A DNA stretch of 64,000 nt from NCBI RefSeq assembly GCF_025996515.1, contig NZ_BLRH01000034.1, positions 310,001 through 374,000 on the forward strand. Direction: 5' to 3'. Within the stretch, counting starts at the first letter, position 1. Each line of letters begins with the position of its first letter. This document shows positions 30,613-38,890 of the stretch, piece after piece. Source of the stretch: Rhizohabitans arisaemae (lineage in GTDB: Bacteria > Actinomycetota > Actinomycetes > Streptosporangiales > Streptosporangiaceae). Under the pieces are notes generated by a model that worked only from the letters and a program-made list of their open reading frames with translations, was not told the DNA's origin and ran no database searches. Both the position numbers and the translations under genes were made by a program.

Positions 30613-30744
30613 GTGAAGCGAGGAAGGTTCGTCTGTCTGCGTACGTCCGAGAACCGAATCGCCCTACTCAAATTGGAGGTTCTCGACGAGAACTACGTCC
30701 AGGCGAACGTGAAGGTCTGGGCTGCCACCGACGACAGCGGGTGA
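30613..30744 (+). CDS. Possible 43-residue protein, unrecognised
   Basis: GTG 30613 opens a frame to TGA 30744 with balanced composition (IALLKLEVLDENYVQANVKV). A CGATAT box lies just upstream. No family is recognised; it may be a remnant. The rest of 30745-31069 holds no supported feature. Confidence 0.28.
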   Translation: MKRGRFVCLRTSENRIALLKLEVLDENYVQANVKVWAATDDSG

Positions 30745-31069
30745 TCACACCGAACCGCTCGATCGACGTCGCCGGCGGGTGACCCGACCCCAAGATGTCA
30801 GTCCTGCTGAAAGCCGTACCCGGCGCATAGCGGCGGCGAAGGAAGCAGGCCAGCGTATGTGCTGAGAAGTCCGCACCACCTTCGAACGAGGGGCGCCGGT
30901 AAGCAGCGGGCACAGCACAGCGCTGGACGCGTGGAGACGCTTGCGGATCGGCCTTCGAGGAGGCTGCGTGCAGGAATTAGCGGTAGCGACCTGGGGCTTC
31001 TTCGCCTGTTAGTGATCCGTGACGTGATGTCCCGGACCTCCTACAGCTCCAACCAGCCGCCGGTCATGA

Positions 31070-31566
31070 TCAGTGGGTACGGCGGCGGGGTGCGAGCACC
31101 TCAGTGACCTTGGCGATGGCTTCGGGGCCGGGTTTGACGTAGCGCATGGCGGTGCGGGGGTTCTTGTGTCGGGTCTTGCCCATGATGAGCTGCAGCGGGA
31201 CTTCGGCGTCGCCGAGGTGGGTGGCGGCGCTGTGGCGCAGCTGGTGCAGATCGAGGCCGGCGTAGGTATCCAGCAGGACGCGGGCGCGGTCGTAGCCGAG
31301 CCGGGCGCGGCCGGTGTGCGGGCAGATGTCGCCATCGGCCGGGCGGCGGGCCGGAACAGGACGCCGTTCGGACAGGAACAACGGACCGTGCATGCGCGTG
31401 CTGCCATCCGGGAGCCGGAGCAGACGAGGCAGCAGGTGGGCGGTGCCTGCGTCCTAGTACACCCACTCCTTGGCTCCGCCTTTGGAGCGGATGGGGGCGC
31501 GGTGGCCGTCCAGGTCGAGGTCTTCGACATTGAGCGCGAGGATCTCGGTAGGGCCGGACGTGGGAC
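31070..31566 (-). pseudogene. Tyrosine recombinase/integrase remnant with an amber codon
   Basis: The C-terminal half of a phage-type integrase is present. The first part reads TEILALNVEDLDLDGH and KGGAKEWVY, then meets TAG at 31454-31456. The same frame continues with DAGTAHLLPRLLRLP, HQLRHSAATHLGDAEVPLQ (the catalytic HxxR) and HKNPRTAMRYVKP (the nucleophile Tyr) to a stop near 31070. A tryptophan codon TGG is probably what became TAG. The N-terminal 200 or so residues, including the arm-binding domain, are missing, and the fragment abuts the TetR stop. It is a dead integration relic. Confidence 0.8.
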
Positions 31567-31608
31567 CTGAGCGGTGCGGCTGCGTCATGCCCGATGTACG
31601 GCGTGCCG

Positions 31609-32187
31609 TCAGTGGCTGAGAGTGCTGAGGATGAGATTGGTCAGGGCGGCGACGGCGTCGTCGGTGGTGGCTCGGCCGCGGTTGATTTCGGCGGCGATGG
31701 CCTCTGCGGCGCCGAGGGTGCCGAAGCAGCGCAGCCGGAGGGCTTCGGCGGTGAGGCGGGAGTGGGGTCGCAGGGCGGTGGCCATCAGGTTCGTGTAGTG
31801 GTCGAGCAGGTCGTGCTGGGTTGCCTCCAGGGCTGGGCTTCCCTTGAGGGCGGCGGAGACGGCGGTGAGTTCCGGCATGTCGGTGGCGCACGTGAAGTAT
31901 GCCTCGCTCATGACGCGGGCGATCTCGGGCGCGGTGGGATCGGCGTCCTGCAGGGCCTGGGCCAGCCTGGTCCGGTACTGGTCATCCAGGCGCAGGTAGA
32001 GGGCGAGCAGCAGGCCGTGGCGGGTGGCGAAGTGGTCGTAGACGATTGGTCGGCTGACCTGGGCGGCTTCGGCGAGGGTAGGCAGGGTGAGGTCGTCGGC
32101 GCCCCGGGTGCGCACGATCGAGGTGGCGGCGTCGAGCAGTTGCTCGCGTCTGGCCGCCTTGGACAGGCGGGTCGATGGGCTGGCCAT
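31609..32187 (-). CDS. TetR-family regulator of the adjacent dehydrogenase-like gene
   Basis: 192 residues; ATG 32187 follows GGGGAGGA. The helix-turn-helix reads ARREQLLDAATSIV and VSRPIVYDHFATRHGLLLAL, and the C-terminal domain is of the common TetR_C type. It is divergent from the saccharopine-dehydrogenase-like gene at 32269. The interval contains two overlapping inverted repeats (32216-32252). The stop is close to the integrase remnant, so this pair may have inserted or survived next to a mobile element. Confidence 0.88.
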   Translation of the reverse strand: MASPSTRLSKAARREQLLDAATSIVRTRGADDLTLPTLAEAAQVSRPIVYDHFATRHGLLLALYLRLDDQYRTRLAQALQDADPTAPEIARVMSEAYFTCATDMPELTAVSAALKGSPALEATQHDLLDHYTNLMATALRPHSRLTAEALRLRCFGTLGAAEAIAAEINRGRATTDDAVAALTNLILSTLSH

Positions 32188-32215
32188 GGTCCTCCCCTTG
32201 CGTGTGGGCTCCAGC

Positions 32216-32252
32216 TTAAGCTACAAAAGGTAGGCTACAAAATGTAGCTTAA
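32216..32252. promoter_or_regulatory. Overlapping TetR operators
   Basis: TTAAGCTACA (32216-32225) and TGTAGCTTAA (32243-32252) are perfect 10-base arms. Inside, GCTACA-AAA-TGTAGC (32234-32248) forms a compact second palindrome sharing the right arm. This suggests cooperative binding of two TetR dimers. Confidence 0.65.
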
Positions 32253-32268
32253 TGGGAAGGGGTCATAC

Positions 32269-33258
32269 ATGGGCAAGTCAGTGCTGATCATGGGTGGGTC
32301 GGGACAGGCGGGCAGGGGCACGGCCGTGCTCCTGCGGCGCTGGTATCCGGCGCTGCCGCTAACCATCGCCGCTCGCGATCTCGACCGTGCCCGGCGGGTC
32401 GCCGACGAACTGGGCAACGCCACGGCCCTCACCTTCGACCTGCGGCGTGGCGATCTCGGGCTCTCGGAGGGGCACGGCTATGCGGCGGTGGTCGCCGCCG
32501 TGCGTGATTCGCACCTCAACGGGTTGCGCTTCGCGCAGGATCGCGGCGTGCCGTACCTGAGCATCTCCAACGGTTTGGTGGACATCGCGCCGGAGGTCGT
32601 CGCGGGCGCCCAGCGGGCGGCGGCCGCACCGATCCTGGTGGCCAGCCACTACCTGGCCGGGCTCGTCGTGCTGGCCGCGATGGAGTCGGCCCGGGAGTTC
32701 AAGCGGGTCGACACGGCCCGGGTGACGGCGGTGCTGGACGAACACGATGGCGGCGGGCCTGCGGCCAACGCTGATCTAGAGCGGCTGATGGATGTCACCT
32801 CGGCGGGACTGGTGCGCCGTGACGGCGAGTTCATCTGGGTGGCCGGCGCCGATGCGCAGGTGGAGGTGCCCAGCGTGGACGGGGTCGTGCTGCCCGGCCA
32901 GACGATCGCCACCCTGGACGTGCCGAGTCTCGCGCTCGCGACGGGCGCGCCGAATGTCCGCTTCGATTTCGCGGTCGGGGAATCGGCCAGTAGGCGGCGC
33001 GGCGCGGCGCCTTCGACCGAGGTCCGCATCGAGTTGGAGGGAAGTGCGGCGGCGGGCGCGCCGCTCAGCAGGAGCCAATGGCTGGTGCATCCTGAAGGTC
33101 AGCGTCCGCTGACCGCGCTCGGTATCGCTCTGGGAGTTGAGCGACTGCTCGGCCTGCGCGGCCAACCGGTGGCGCCGGGCCTGTACACGCCCGAGGCGCT
33201 GGTCGACCCGGCCTACGCGGTCGAGCGCATGGCGGAGCTCGGCACGCTGCGGCTCTAG
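32269..33258 (+). CDS. Saccharopine dehydrogenase-like NAD(P)-binding protein
   Basis: 329 residues from ATG 32269 with GAAGGGG upstream. The start VLIMGGSGQAGRGTAVLL is a Rossmann loop of the saccharopine dehydrogenase NADP-binding family. It is followed by TIAARDLDRARRVADELG and a middle domain without the catalytic features of true lysine metabolism enzymes. Relatives are called trans-acting enoyl reductase or simply saccharopine dehydrogenase family oxidoreductase; the substrate is unknown. The TetR repressor and its operators next door suggest induction by a small molecule, so detoxification is a reasonable guess. Confidence 0.8.
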   Translation: MGKSVLIMGGSGQAGRGTAVLLRRWYPALPLTIAARDLDRARRVADELGNATALTFDLRRGDLGLSEGHGYAAVVAAVRDSHLNGLRFAQDRGVPYLSISNGLVDIAPEVVAGAQRAAAAPILVASHYLAGLVVLAAMESAREFKRVDTARVTAVLDEHDGGGPAANADLERLMDVTSAGLVRRDGEFIWVAGADAQVEVPSVDGVVLPGQTIATLDVPSLALATGAPNVRFDFAVGESASRRRGAAPSTEVRIELEGSAAAGAPLSRSQWLVHPEGQRPLTALGIALGVERLLGLRGQPVAPGLYTPEALVDPAYAVERMAELGTLRL

Positions 33259-33295
33259 CCGGAGAACGGCAGAACGGGCTGTGGAGTTCGAGTGG

Positions 33296-33490
33296 TCAGG
33301 TTTCGCTCCGGCGAGCTTCCAGGAGGTCGGTGGCGGGAGGTTCACCCGGTAGGTCGGTTTGGGGTGTGCGGTGGAGGCCGTCGAGGGCCACGGCGATGAT
33401 GCGGCGGCGCGCGCTCCGGGCGTCGGCCAGCAGTTCGTCCTGGTCGTCCTCATCGCCCCCGAAGCGTGCGGCAAGTGCATCGAAGGGTGG
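33296..33490 (-). pseudogene. C-terminal remnant of a regulator-like gene
   Basis: The frame carries FDALAARFGGDEDDQDELLA and ARRRIIAVALDGLHRT before a stop at 33296-33298. It looks like the last helices of a TetR-type effector domain. Upstream the frame breaks near 33490 and no DNA-binding part follows. A hairpin at 33526 marks the likely breakpoint. Confidence 0.4.
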
Positions 33491-33525
33491 TCGACCGCCA
33501 TGTCGCCATGGTCCGGGCGACTCAG

Positions 33526-33548
33526 CAGCTCGTGATCCTCACGAGCTG
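33526..33548. repeat. Ten-base-arm hairpin between gene remnants
   Basis: CAGCTCGTGA (33526-33535) and TCACGAGCTG (33539-33548) pair perfectly around TCC. It may be an old terminator or operator. Confidence 0.45.
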
Positions 33549-33784
33549 GCGTTGCGGGGGCCGGAGCGATCGAGGAGGGCGTTGATCATCTGTTGGAGCT
33601 AGGTGTGCCCGGTGTGACCGAGGGCCCGCCGAGGGCGTCGGAGAGCTTGTTGAAGGGGTCGTCCATCGGTAGGTCCTTCGGCTGATCGGCGAGTTCGTCG
33701 ACGGTCCACAGACCGTCCTTGCGGACGTGCGCCCCTCGCGACCATCCGTGGTTGACCGCGACCGATCCGCCGCGGCTGACCTCC

Positions 33785-34437
33785 AGCATTGCTGCGTAGG
33801 TGGGATGGGAGGCGTTGCGGGTGAAGCGTCGCAAGATCGCCTCGGTGGACGCGGTACGGGTCCGGATCGCGGTGGCGTACCTGATCATCTGGTCGTCCCG
33901 CTGGGCGATGAGTTCTCAGCGGATCGGACGGGTCAGCGCCGGGGTCAGCTGCGGGTAGGCGTCCGGCTCGCCGGCCACCGGCCGGTACTGCTTCACCTTG
34001 TTCATCCGCTTGATACGCGGGCAGCAGGTCGAAGTTCAGCAGCCTCGTGATGCCGAACCCGATTTCCGACTGGTCATGCGAGTCCGTGTGGTTGGCCTCG
34101 ACATCCATCGTGGTGCCGTGCCGCATCGCGCCCTCGATCATCGCGGTGACCTTGGAGGCGGTGCAGTTGATCAGCTGGGAATGGATGGCCGGCGACCCCA
34201 GGGGAACGCTCAGTGAACAGATTCTGGCCGTAGGCGCGCACGTGCGTGGAGTCGGAGGCGACCGCGGTCGAGCCCTGGCCCCACAGCTCGGCGCTGCGGC
34301 CGGCGAAGGTGGCGTTCGCGATCTGGACGGCGATGGCGCGGGCGGCCTCCGCCGACAGATACCGGCGCCGCACGTAGCGCGGTTTGTTCTCGGTGTGGCC
34401 GTGGGCGCCGACCGCCACGGCCTTGATCCCGGTGTTC
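33785..34437 (-). pseudogene. Tn3-family transposase (TnpA) C-terminal relic, multiply frameshifted
   Basis: Three frames together give the DDE region of a Tn3 TnpA: RYVRRRYLSAEAARAIAVQI and STAVASDSTHVRAYGQNLFT (34437 to about 34205), then SQLINCTAS and DSHDQSEIGFGITRLLNFDL (to about 34025), then PALTRPIR, an in-frame TGA, and MIRYATAIRTRTASTEAIL to about 33785. At least two frameshifts, an internal deletion of about 30 codons and one nonsense codon make it inactive. Downstream (33586-33784) the open frame continues as unrelated sequence of unknown origin (VDELADQPKDLPMDDPFNKL). The N-terminal two thirds of the transposase are absent here. Confidence 0.82.
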
Positions 34438-34675
34438 GGGTTCCACTCGGCCAGGCGCCGCCAGCAGGTCATGCCCGAGCCGTAACCCAGCTCCTGCGGC
34501 AGGTGCTCCCAAGCGATGCCGGTATGCAGCACGAACAAGATGCCCTGCAAGGCCAGCCGGTCATCCAGCCGCTTGCGCCCTGGATGGCGGAAACGCCGCT
34601 GACGCTGGGGCAACAGCGGCTCATCACCGCCCACAGCTCGTCACTGACCTCCCACGGCTTCGGCTTGGCCACCCG
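34438..34675 (-). pseudogene. IS5-family transposase N-terminal fragment
   Basis: From ATG 34672 the frame reads AKPKPWEVSDELWAV, then a one-base deletion shifts it to EPLLPQRQRRFRHPGRKR and HTGIAWEHLPQELGYGSG, ending with CWRRLAEWN. This is the first 70-80 residues of an IS5-type (DUF4096) transposase. At about 34438 it is joined in frame to Tn3 transposase sequence, so either the IS inserted into the Tn3 gene and its right part was lost, or a deletion fused them. Confidence 0.75.
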
Positions 34676-34737
34676 TGCTCCTCTCTCGGCTACAGCGAGA
34701 GATCAAAGCACAATAAAGATCATTCTGTTGGGACCCA

Positions 34738-34866
34738 TCAACCGCGGGCGGGGCGGCGGCGCAGGTGGTAGGAGTAGGCCAGGGCGAGCAATATCGGGCC
34801 CCACAGCGCCGTTGGGGTGATGGACACCATCGCCAGCGCCTGCCACCAGCCATTCTCGTACGCCAT
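34738..34866 (-). CDS. Possible 42-residue membrane protein or remnant
   Basis: From ATG 34866 the frame gives MAYENGWWQALAMVSI followed by a membrane helix (ALWGPILLALAYSY) and the basic tail HLRRRPARG. The layout resembles the N-terminus of small SHOCT-type membrane proteins. There is no clear ribosome site. The remaining interval to 35109 has no supported gene; a short frame at 34936 starts MPFEFL like Tn3 transposases but diverges at once. Confidence 0.32.
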   Translation of the reverse strand: MAYENGWWQALAMVSITPTALWGPILLALAYSYHLRRRPARG

Positions 34867-35109
34867 GTTGCGGAGACGCCGACCCAGGAGAGCAGCGCCT
34901 ATTTGGCCAGGTTGCGGGGCCTACGTTCCTGGGCCATGCCCTTCGAATTTCTTTCTGAGGCCGATCACCGGCGGCCGACCTGGGACCTGGGGGCTTTGTC
35001 CGGTCCGGCCTCTCCGGCGGAACGAGGCACCCCGCTCCTGCCACCGACTCGCTCGACCTGATGCTCCATCGGTCGCAGCGGCATCGGACAGGCGACATCA
35101 GGGACACGG

Positions 35110-36117
35110 TCAGTCGGGTGGGGGGACGGCGTGGAGGTAGCGGGTGCCGAGGGTGCGGAGGTGGGTGATGAGGGCGGGGGGTGCGGTGACCCGGAAGTCG
35201 AGGCCGAGCATGCCGATGTAGACGGCGACGGTCTCGAGGCTGTCGCCGCCGGTGACCAGGACGCAGGTCCGGTCGTCGAGGGGTTCGACGACGCCCACGG
35301 CGGCGTTGATGCGGGCCAGGACCTCGGCGGCGGGGGCGAGGACCGTGATCCGGGCGTGGACCTTCCAGCCGGTCGCGGCGACGTCCCGCAGGACGCAGGC
35401 CGTGTAGTCCTCGTCGGGCAGGGGGGTGGACGTGAAAAGGCGACCGGTCGGGCCGAGCAGGGTCACCCAGTCGACGCGGTAGGCGGCCCACGAGGCGTCC
35501 TGCGGGTCGCGTCCGACGAGGTACCAGCGGCGCCGCCAGTTGACCAGCCGGTAGGGCTCGACGAGTTTGCGGCCGGTCGGCGCCGAAGGCGTACCGTCCT
35601 GCGCGGAGTGCGCGTCGGCGGGAACGAAGTAGTCGAACCGCAGGAGGTGGCGGTCGCGGATCGCCGAGGCGATCGCGGTGAGGCTCGTGGTGTCCACCTC
35701 GGGGTCGTCGACGTTGGTGTCGAGGTTCTCCGGCGCCTTGGAGGTGGAGCCGTACAGGGCGGTGACCTGGCGGCGCAGCCGGTGCGGCAGCACCTGCTCC
35801 AGCTTGGCCAGGGCCCGCGCGCTGCTGTCGGCGATGCCGCTGACGCCCGTACCCGCCCGCAGGCCGACCGCCACGGCGACGGCCTCCTCGTCGTCCAGCA
35901 GCAGCGGCGGCAGCTTCGCGCCGGGACCGAGCCGGTAGGCGCCGGTGGGGCCGCGTCCCGCCTCGACCGGATAGCCGAGTTCGCGCAGCCGCTCGATGTC
36001 GTTGCGGATCGTACGGGTGCTCACTCCGAGCCGTTCGGCCAGTTCCCGGCCCGGCCAGTCCGGCCGGGACTGCAGCAGGGACAGAAGCGCGAGCAGCCGG
36101 GAGGAAGTTTCCAACAT
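35110..36117 (-). CDS. HTH-WYL (YafY-type) regulator of the epoxide hydrolase
   Basis: 335 residues from ATG 36117. The N-terminal helix-turn-helix reads GRELAERLGVSTRTIRNDIE and GYPVEAGRGPTGAYRL. The WYL domain contains LVNWRRRWYLVGRDPQD and YRVDWV, and the C-terminal WCX part ends at residue 335. It is divergent from the epoxide hydrolase gene with only about 60 bases between them, so it is the probable controller. It is similar in plan to the WYL protein at 28503, but they differ clearly in sequence. Confidence 0.87.
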   Translation of the reverse strand: MLETSSRLLALLSLLQSRPDWPGRELAERLGVSTRTIRNDIERLRELGYPVEAGRGPTGAYRLGPGAKLPPLLLDDEEAVAVAVGLRAGTGVSGIADSSARALAKLEQVLPHRLRRQVTALYGSTSKAPENLDTNVDDPEVDTTSLTAIASAIRDRHLLRFDYFVPADAHSAQDGTPSAPTGRKLVEPYRLVNWRRRWYLVGRDPQDASWAAYRVDWVTLLGPTGRLFTSTPLPDEDYTACVLRDVAATGWKVHARITVLAPAAEVLARINAAVGVVEPLDDRTCVLVTGGDSLETVAVYIGMLGLDFRVTAPPALITHLRTLGTRYLHAVPPPD

Positions 36118-36179
36118 GGTTGGAGTATGGCCCGAATAGCGGAATCAAGTCTTCCTATATGACTCCTACCTTGGGTTTC

Positions 36180-37328
36180 ATGACGAAGACGCAGAACACC
36201 GCCGAGATTCGCCCCTTCCGCATTGAGATCTCCGAGGCCGAGATCGACGACCTCCGGCGGCGTCTCGCCCACACCCGGCTGCCCCGCCCGTCGGCGGCGG
36301 ACGACTGGTCGCTCGGCACCCCGAACGGGTATCTGCGGGAAACCGTCGAGTACTGGCGCGAGTCGTTCGACTGGCGTGCGCAGGAGGCGCGCATGAACGG
36401 GTTCCCGCACCACCTCACCGAGATCGACGGCCAGACGATCCACTTCGTCCACGTGCCGTCGGCAGAGAAGGACGCGACGCCGCTTCTGCTGCTGCACACC
36501 TACCCGGGCTCGTTCGCCGACTACCTCGACATGATCGCCCCGCTCACCGACCCGGTCGCCCACGGGGGCCGCGCCGAGGAAGCCTTCTCCGTCGTCATCC
36601 CCTCGATCCCCGGGTTCGGCTTCAGCACCCCCCTGGAAGGGGCCGGGTGGACCTACGAGAAGGTCGCCCGCACCCTGGACGCCCTGATGCGGCGCCTCGG
36701 CTACGACTCCTACGGGGTGCACGGCAGCGACATGGGAGCCATGATCGCTCGGGAGTTCGGGCTGTGGAACCCGGACGGATTCCTCGGGCTGCACGTCCTG
36801 CAGCTGTTCTCGTTCCCCTCGGGCGACCCGTCGGAGTTCGAGGGGTTCGGGCCGAAGGAGTACGCGGCGCTGGAGCACATGCGGTGGTTCCAGTCGGTCG
36901 GCGGCTACAACACGATGAACGCCTCCCGGCCGCAGACCGTCGCCGCCGCGATCGCCGACTCGCCGGTGGGCCAGCTGGCCTACAGCGAGCTGTTCAACTC
37001 CTTCGGCAACGGCACCGGCCTGGTCACCCGCGACCAGATCCTGACCCAGGTCTCGCTCTACTGGTTCACCAACACCCAGGCGACGGCGAGCCGGTACTAC
37101 TACGAGCAGGCCCGCGCCGAGGCCAAGCCCGCCGTGAACTCCGCCCCGACCGGCGTCGCGGTCTTCGCCTCGGACTTCCAGAGCCTGCGGGTGTTCGCCG
37201 AGCGCGACAACAGCAGCATCGTGCACTGGAGCGAGTTCCCCGAGGCCGGTCACTTCGCCGCGATGGAGGCCCCCGGGACCGTCGCGGGCGATCTCCGGGC
37301 CTTCTTCGGCGCTCTCCGCTTCTTCTAG
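36180..37328 (+). CDS. Epoxide hydrolase, alpha/beta-hydrolase with EHN domain
   Basis: 382 residues from ATG 36180 (ATG 36159 is possible). The N-terminal EHN domain (RPFRIEISEAEIDDLRRRLA) and the alpha/beta-hydrolase core are present. The nucleophile is Asp184 in HGSDMGA, and the catalytic His is 358 in AGHFAAME. The oxyanion motif HGxP is changed to HTYPGS, a variant worth noting. Family members open epoxides to diols in the cytoplasm; some relatives act as lactonases. A perfect hairpin follows the stop. The divergent WYL regulator suggests substrate-dependent control. Confidence 0.86.
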   Translation: MTKTQNTAEIRPFRIEISEAEIDDLRRRLAHTRLPRPSAADDWSLGTPNGYLRETVEYWRESFDWRAQEARMNGFPHHLTEIDGQTIHFVHVPSAEKDATPLLLLHTYPGSFADYLDMIAPLTDPVAHGGRAEEAFSVVIPSIPGFGFSTPLEGAGWTYEKVARTLDALMRRLGYDSYGVHGSDMGAMIAREFGLWNPDGFLGLHVLQLFSFPSGDPSEFEGFGPKEYAALEHMRWFQSVGGYNTMNASRPQTVAAAIADSPVGQLAYSELFNSFGNGTGLVTRDQILTQVSLYWFTNTQATASRYYYEQARAEAKPAVNSAPTGVAVFASDFQSLRVFAERDNSSIVHWSEFPEAGHFAAMEAPGTVAGDLRAFFGALRFF

Positions 37329-37340
37329 GCCGGCGAACCC

Positions 37341-37373
37341 GACCCGGCACAGGCGGTCGTCCTGTGCCGGGTC
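37341..37373 (+). terminator. Strong hairpin terminator of the epoxide hydrolase gene
   Basis: GACCCGGCACAGG (37341-37353) pairs perfectly with CCTGTGCCGGGTC (37361-37373) around CGGTCGT, 13 bases after the stop codon. There is no T-run, as is common in actinomycetes. Confidence 0.75.
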
Positions 37374-37468
37374 CGGCGCTGCCGCCGGACCACCCCGGCA
37401 AACCCCGACATCCACCCTATGGTAACAATATGTAGCAACATAGATGCCTATTGTGACCGGAGGTTCCG

Positions 37469-38881
37469 GTGGGAGAAACGCCGCGTCCGCAGGGGCAGCA
37501 GCCCGACGACGTCTACGCCACCGCGGCCATGCGCGCCGCGGCGCCCAGCGCGGGCTTCCCCGAGGTCGGGATGGGGTCCGGCACGGCGTACGCGCTGGTC
37601 CGGGACGAGATGCTGCTGGACGGCGTGGCCCGGATGAACCTGGCCACCTTCTGCACGACCTGGGTCACCCCCGAGGCCCGCAGCATCATGGACGAGGCGC
37701 TGGTGAAGAACATCGTGGACAAGGACGAATACCCCCAGACCAGCGAGATGGAGGCCCGGTGCGTCCGGATGCTGGCGGAACTGTGGCACGCGCCGTCGCC
37801 GGAGACGACCGTCGGCACCTCGACCACCGGCTCCAGCGAGGCCGCGATGCTCTGCGGGCTCGCCGCCAAGTTCCGCTGGCGGGAACGGATGCGGCGGGCC
37901 GGCCGGCCGGCGGACCGGCCCAACTTCGTCTGCGGGCCCGTCCAGGTGTGCTGGGAGAAGTTCGCCCGCTACTTCGACGTGGAGATGCGGCGGATCCCGC
38001 TGGAGGACGACCGGTATGTGATGACCCCCGGGGAGATCGCCCCGCACTGCGACGAGAACACCATCATGGTGGTGGCGAACTTCGGCCAGACCTACACGGG
38101 CCTGTACGAGGACGTCGCGACGATGGGGGAGGTCTTGGACCTGCTGGAGCAGGAGCGCGGCCTGGACATCCCCCTGCACGTGGACGCGGCCAGCGGCGGG
38201 TTCCTCGCCCCGTTCACCGCGCCGGAGCTGGAGTGGGACTTCCGGGTCGGCCGGGTGAAGTCCGTCAACGCCTCCGGGCACAAGTCCGGGCTCGCCCCCA
38301 TCGGCGTCGGCTGGGCGATCTGGCGTGAGGCGGCCGACCTGCCCGAGGAGCTGGTCTTCAACGTGAGCTACCTCGGCGGGACGATGCCGACGTTCAACCT
38401 GAACTTCTCCCGCCCCGGCGGGCAGGTCATCGCGCAGTACTACGACTTCATCCGCCTGGGCCGGGACGGCTACCGCGGCGTCCAGTCGGCGCTCTACGAC
38501 GCCGCCGCCCACCTCGCCCAGGGCATCGCCTCCTTCGGCCTCTTCGACGTGATCCACGGCGGCCGACCCGACCAGGGGATCGCGGCCGTCTGCTGGCGGC
38601 TGCGCTCCGAGCAGAACTTCAACCTGTACGCGCTCGCCGACCGGCTCCGCACCCGCGGCTGGCTCGTCCCCGCCTACCCGCTCGCCGAGAACCGTCAGGA
38701 CGTGGTCGTGCAGCGGGCGCTCGTCCGGCACGGGTTCAGCTTCGACACCGCCGAGATGCTCCTGGAGGACATCCAGCGCAGCCTCGAACACCTCACCCAC
38801 CATCCGGCCGTCCTGACCTTCGAGGAAGCCGGTTCCTTCAGCCACAACGGACACCCGGCCGTCGCACCGCCGCACCGGTGA
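37469..38881 (+). CDS. gadB: Glutamate decarboxylase (PLP-dependent)
   Basis: 470 residues; GTG 37469 follows GGAGG. The PLP lysine is Lys272 in SGHKSGLAP, with HVDAASGGFLAPF upstream and TGSSEAAMLCGLA binding the phosphate. The order and length match bacterial GAD, which converts glutamate to GABA while using up a proton. The residue after HK is Ser instead of the usual Tyr. No GABA antiporter gene is adjacent, so an acid-resistance role is not evident. An AT-rich promoter region (37415-37450) precedes it. The divergent or convergent partner is the TetR gene that ends ten bases after it. Confidence 0.92.
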   Translation: MGETPRPQGQQPDDVYATAAMRAAAPSAGFPEVGMGSGTAYALVRDEMLLDGVARMNLATFCTTWVTPEARSIMDEALVKNIVDKDEYPQTSEMEARCVRMLAELWHAPSPETTVGTSTTGSSEAAMLCGLAAKFRWRERMRRAGRPADRPNFVCGPVQVCWEKFARYFDVEMRRIPLEDDRYVMTPGEIAPHCDENTIMVVANFGQTYTGLYEDVATMGEVLDLLEQERGLDIPLHVDAASGGFLAPFTAPELEWDFRVGRVKSVNASGHKSGLAPIGVGWAIWREAADLPEELVFNVSYLGGTMPTFNLNFSRPGGQVIAQYYDFIRLGRDGYRGVQSALYDAAAHLAQGIASFGLFDVIHGGRPDQGIAAVCWRLRSEQNFNLYALADRLRTRGWLVPAYPLAENRQDVVVQRALVRHGFSFDTAEMLLEDIQRSLEHLTHHPAVLTFEEAGSFSHNGHPAVAPPHR

Positions 38882-38890
38882 GAAGGAGGG

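Noticed and set aside
34936-35061. A 41-codon frame beginning MPFEFL, like Tn3 transposases
   Set aside because: Similarity stops after six or seven residues, so it cannot be claimed as the transposon N-terminus.
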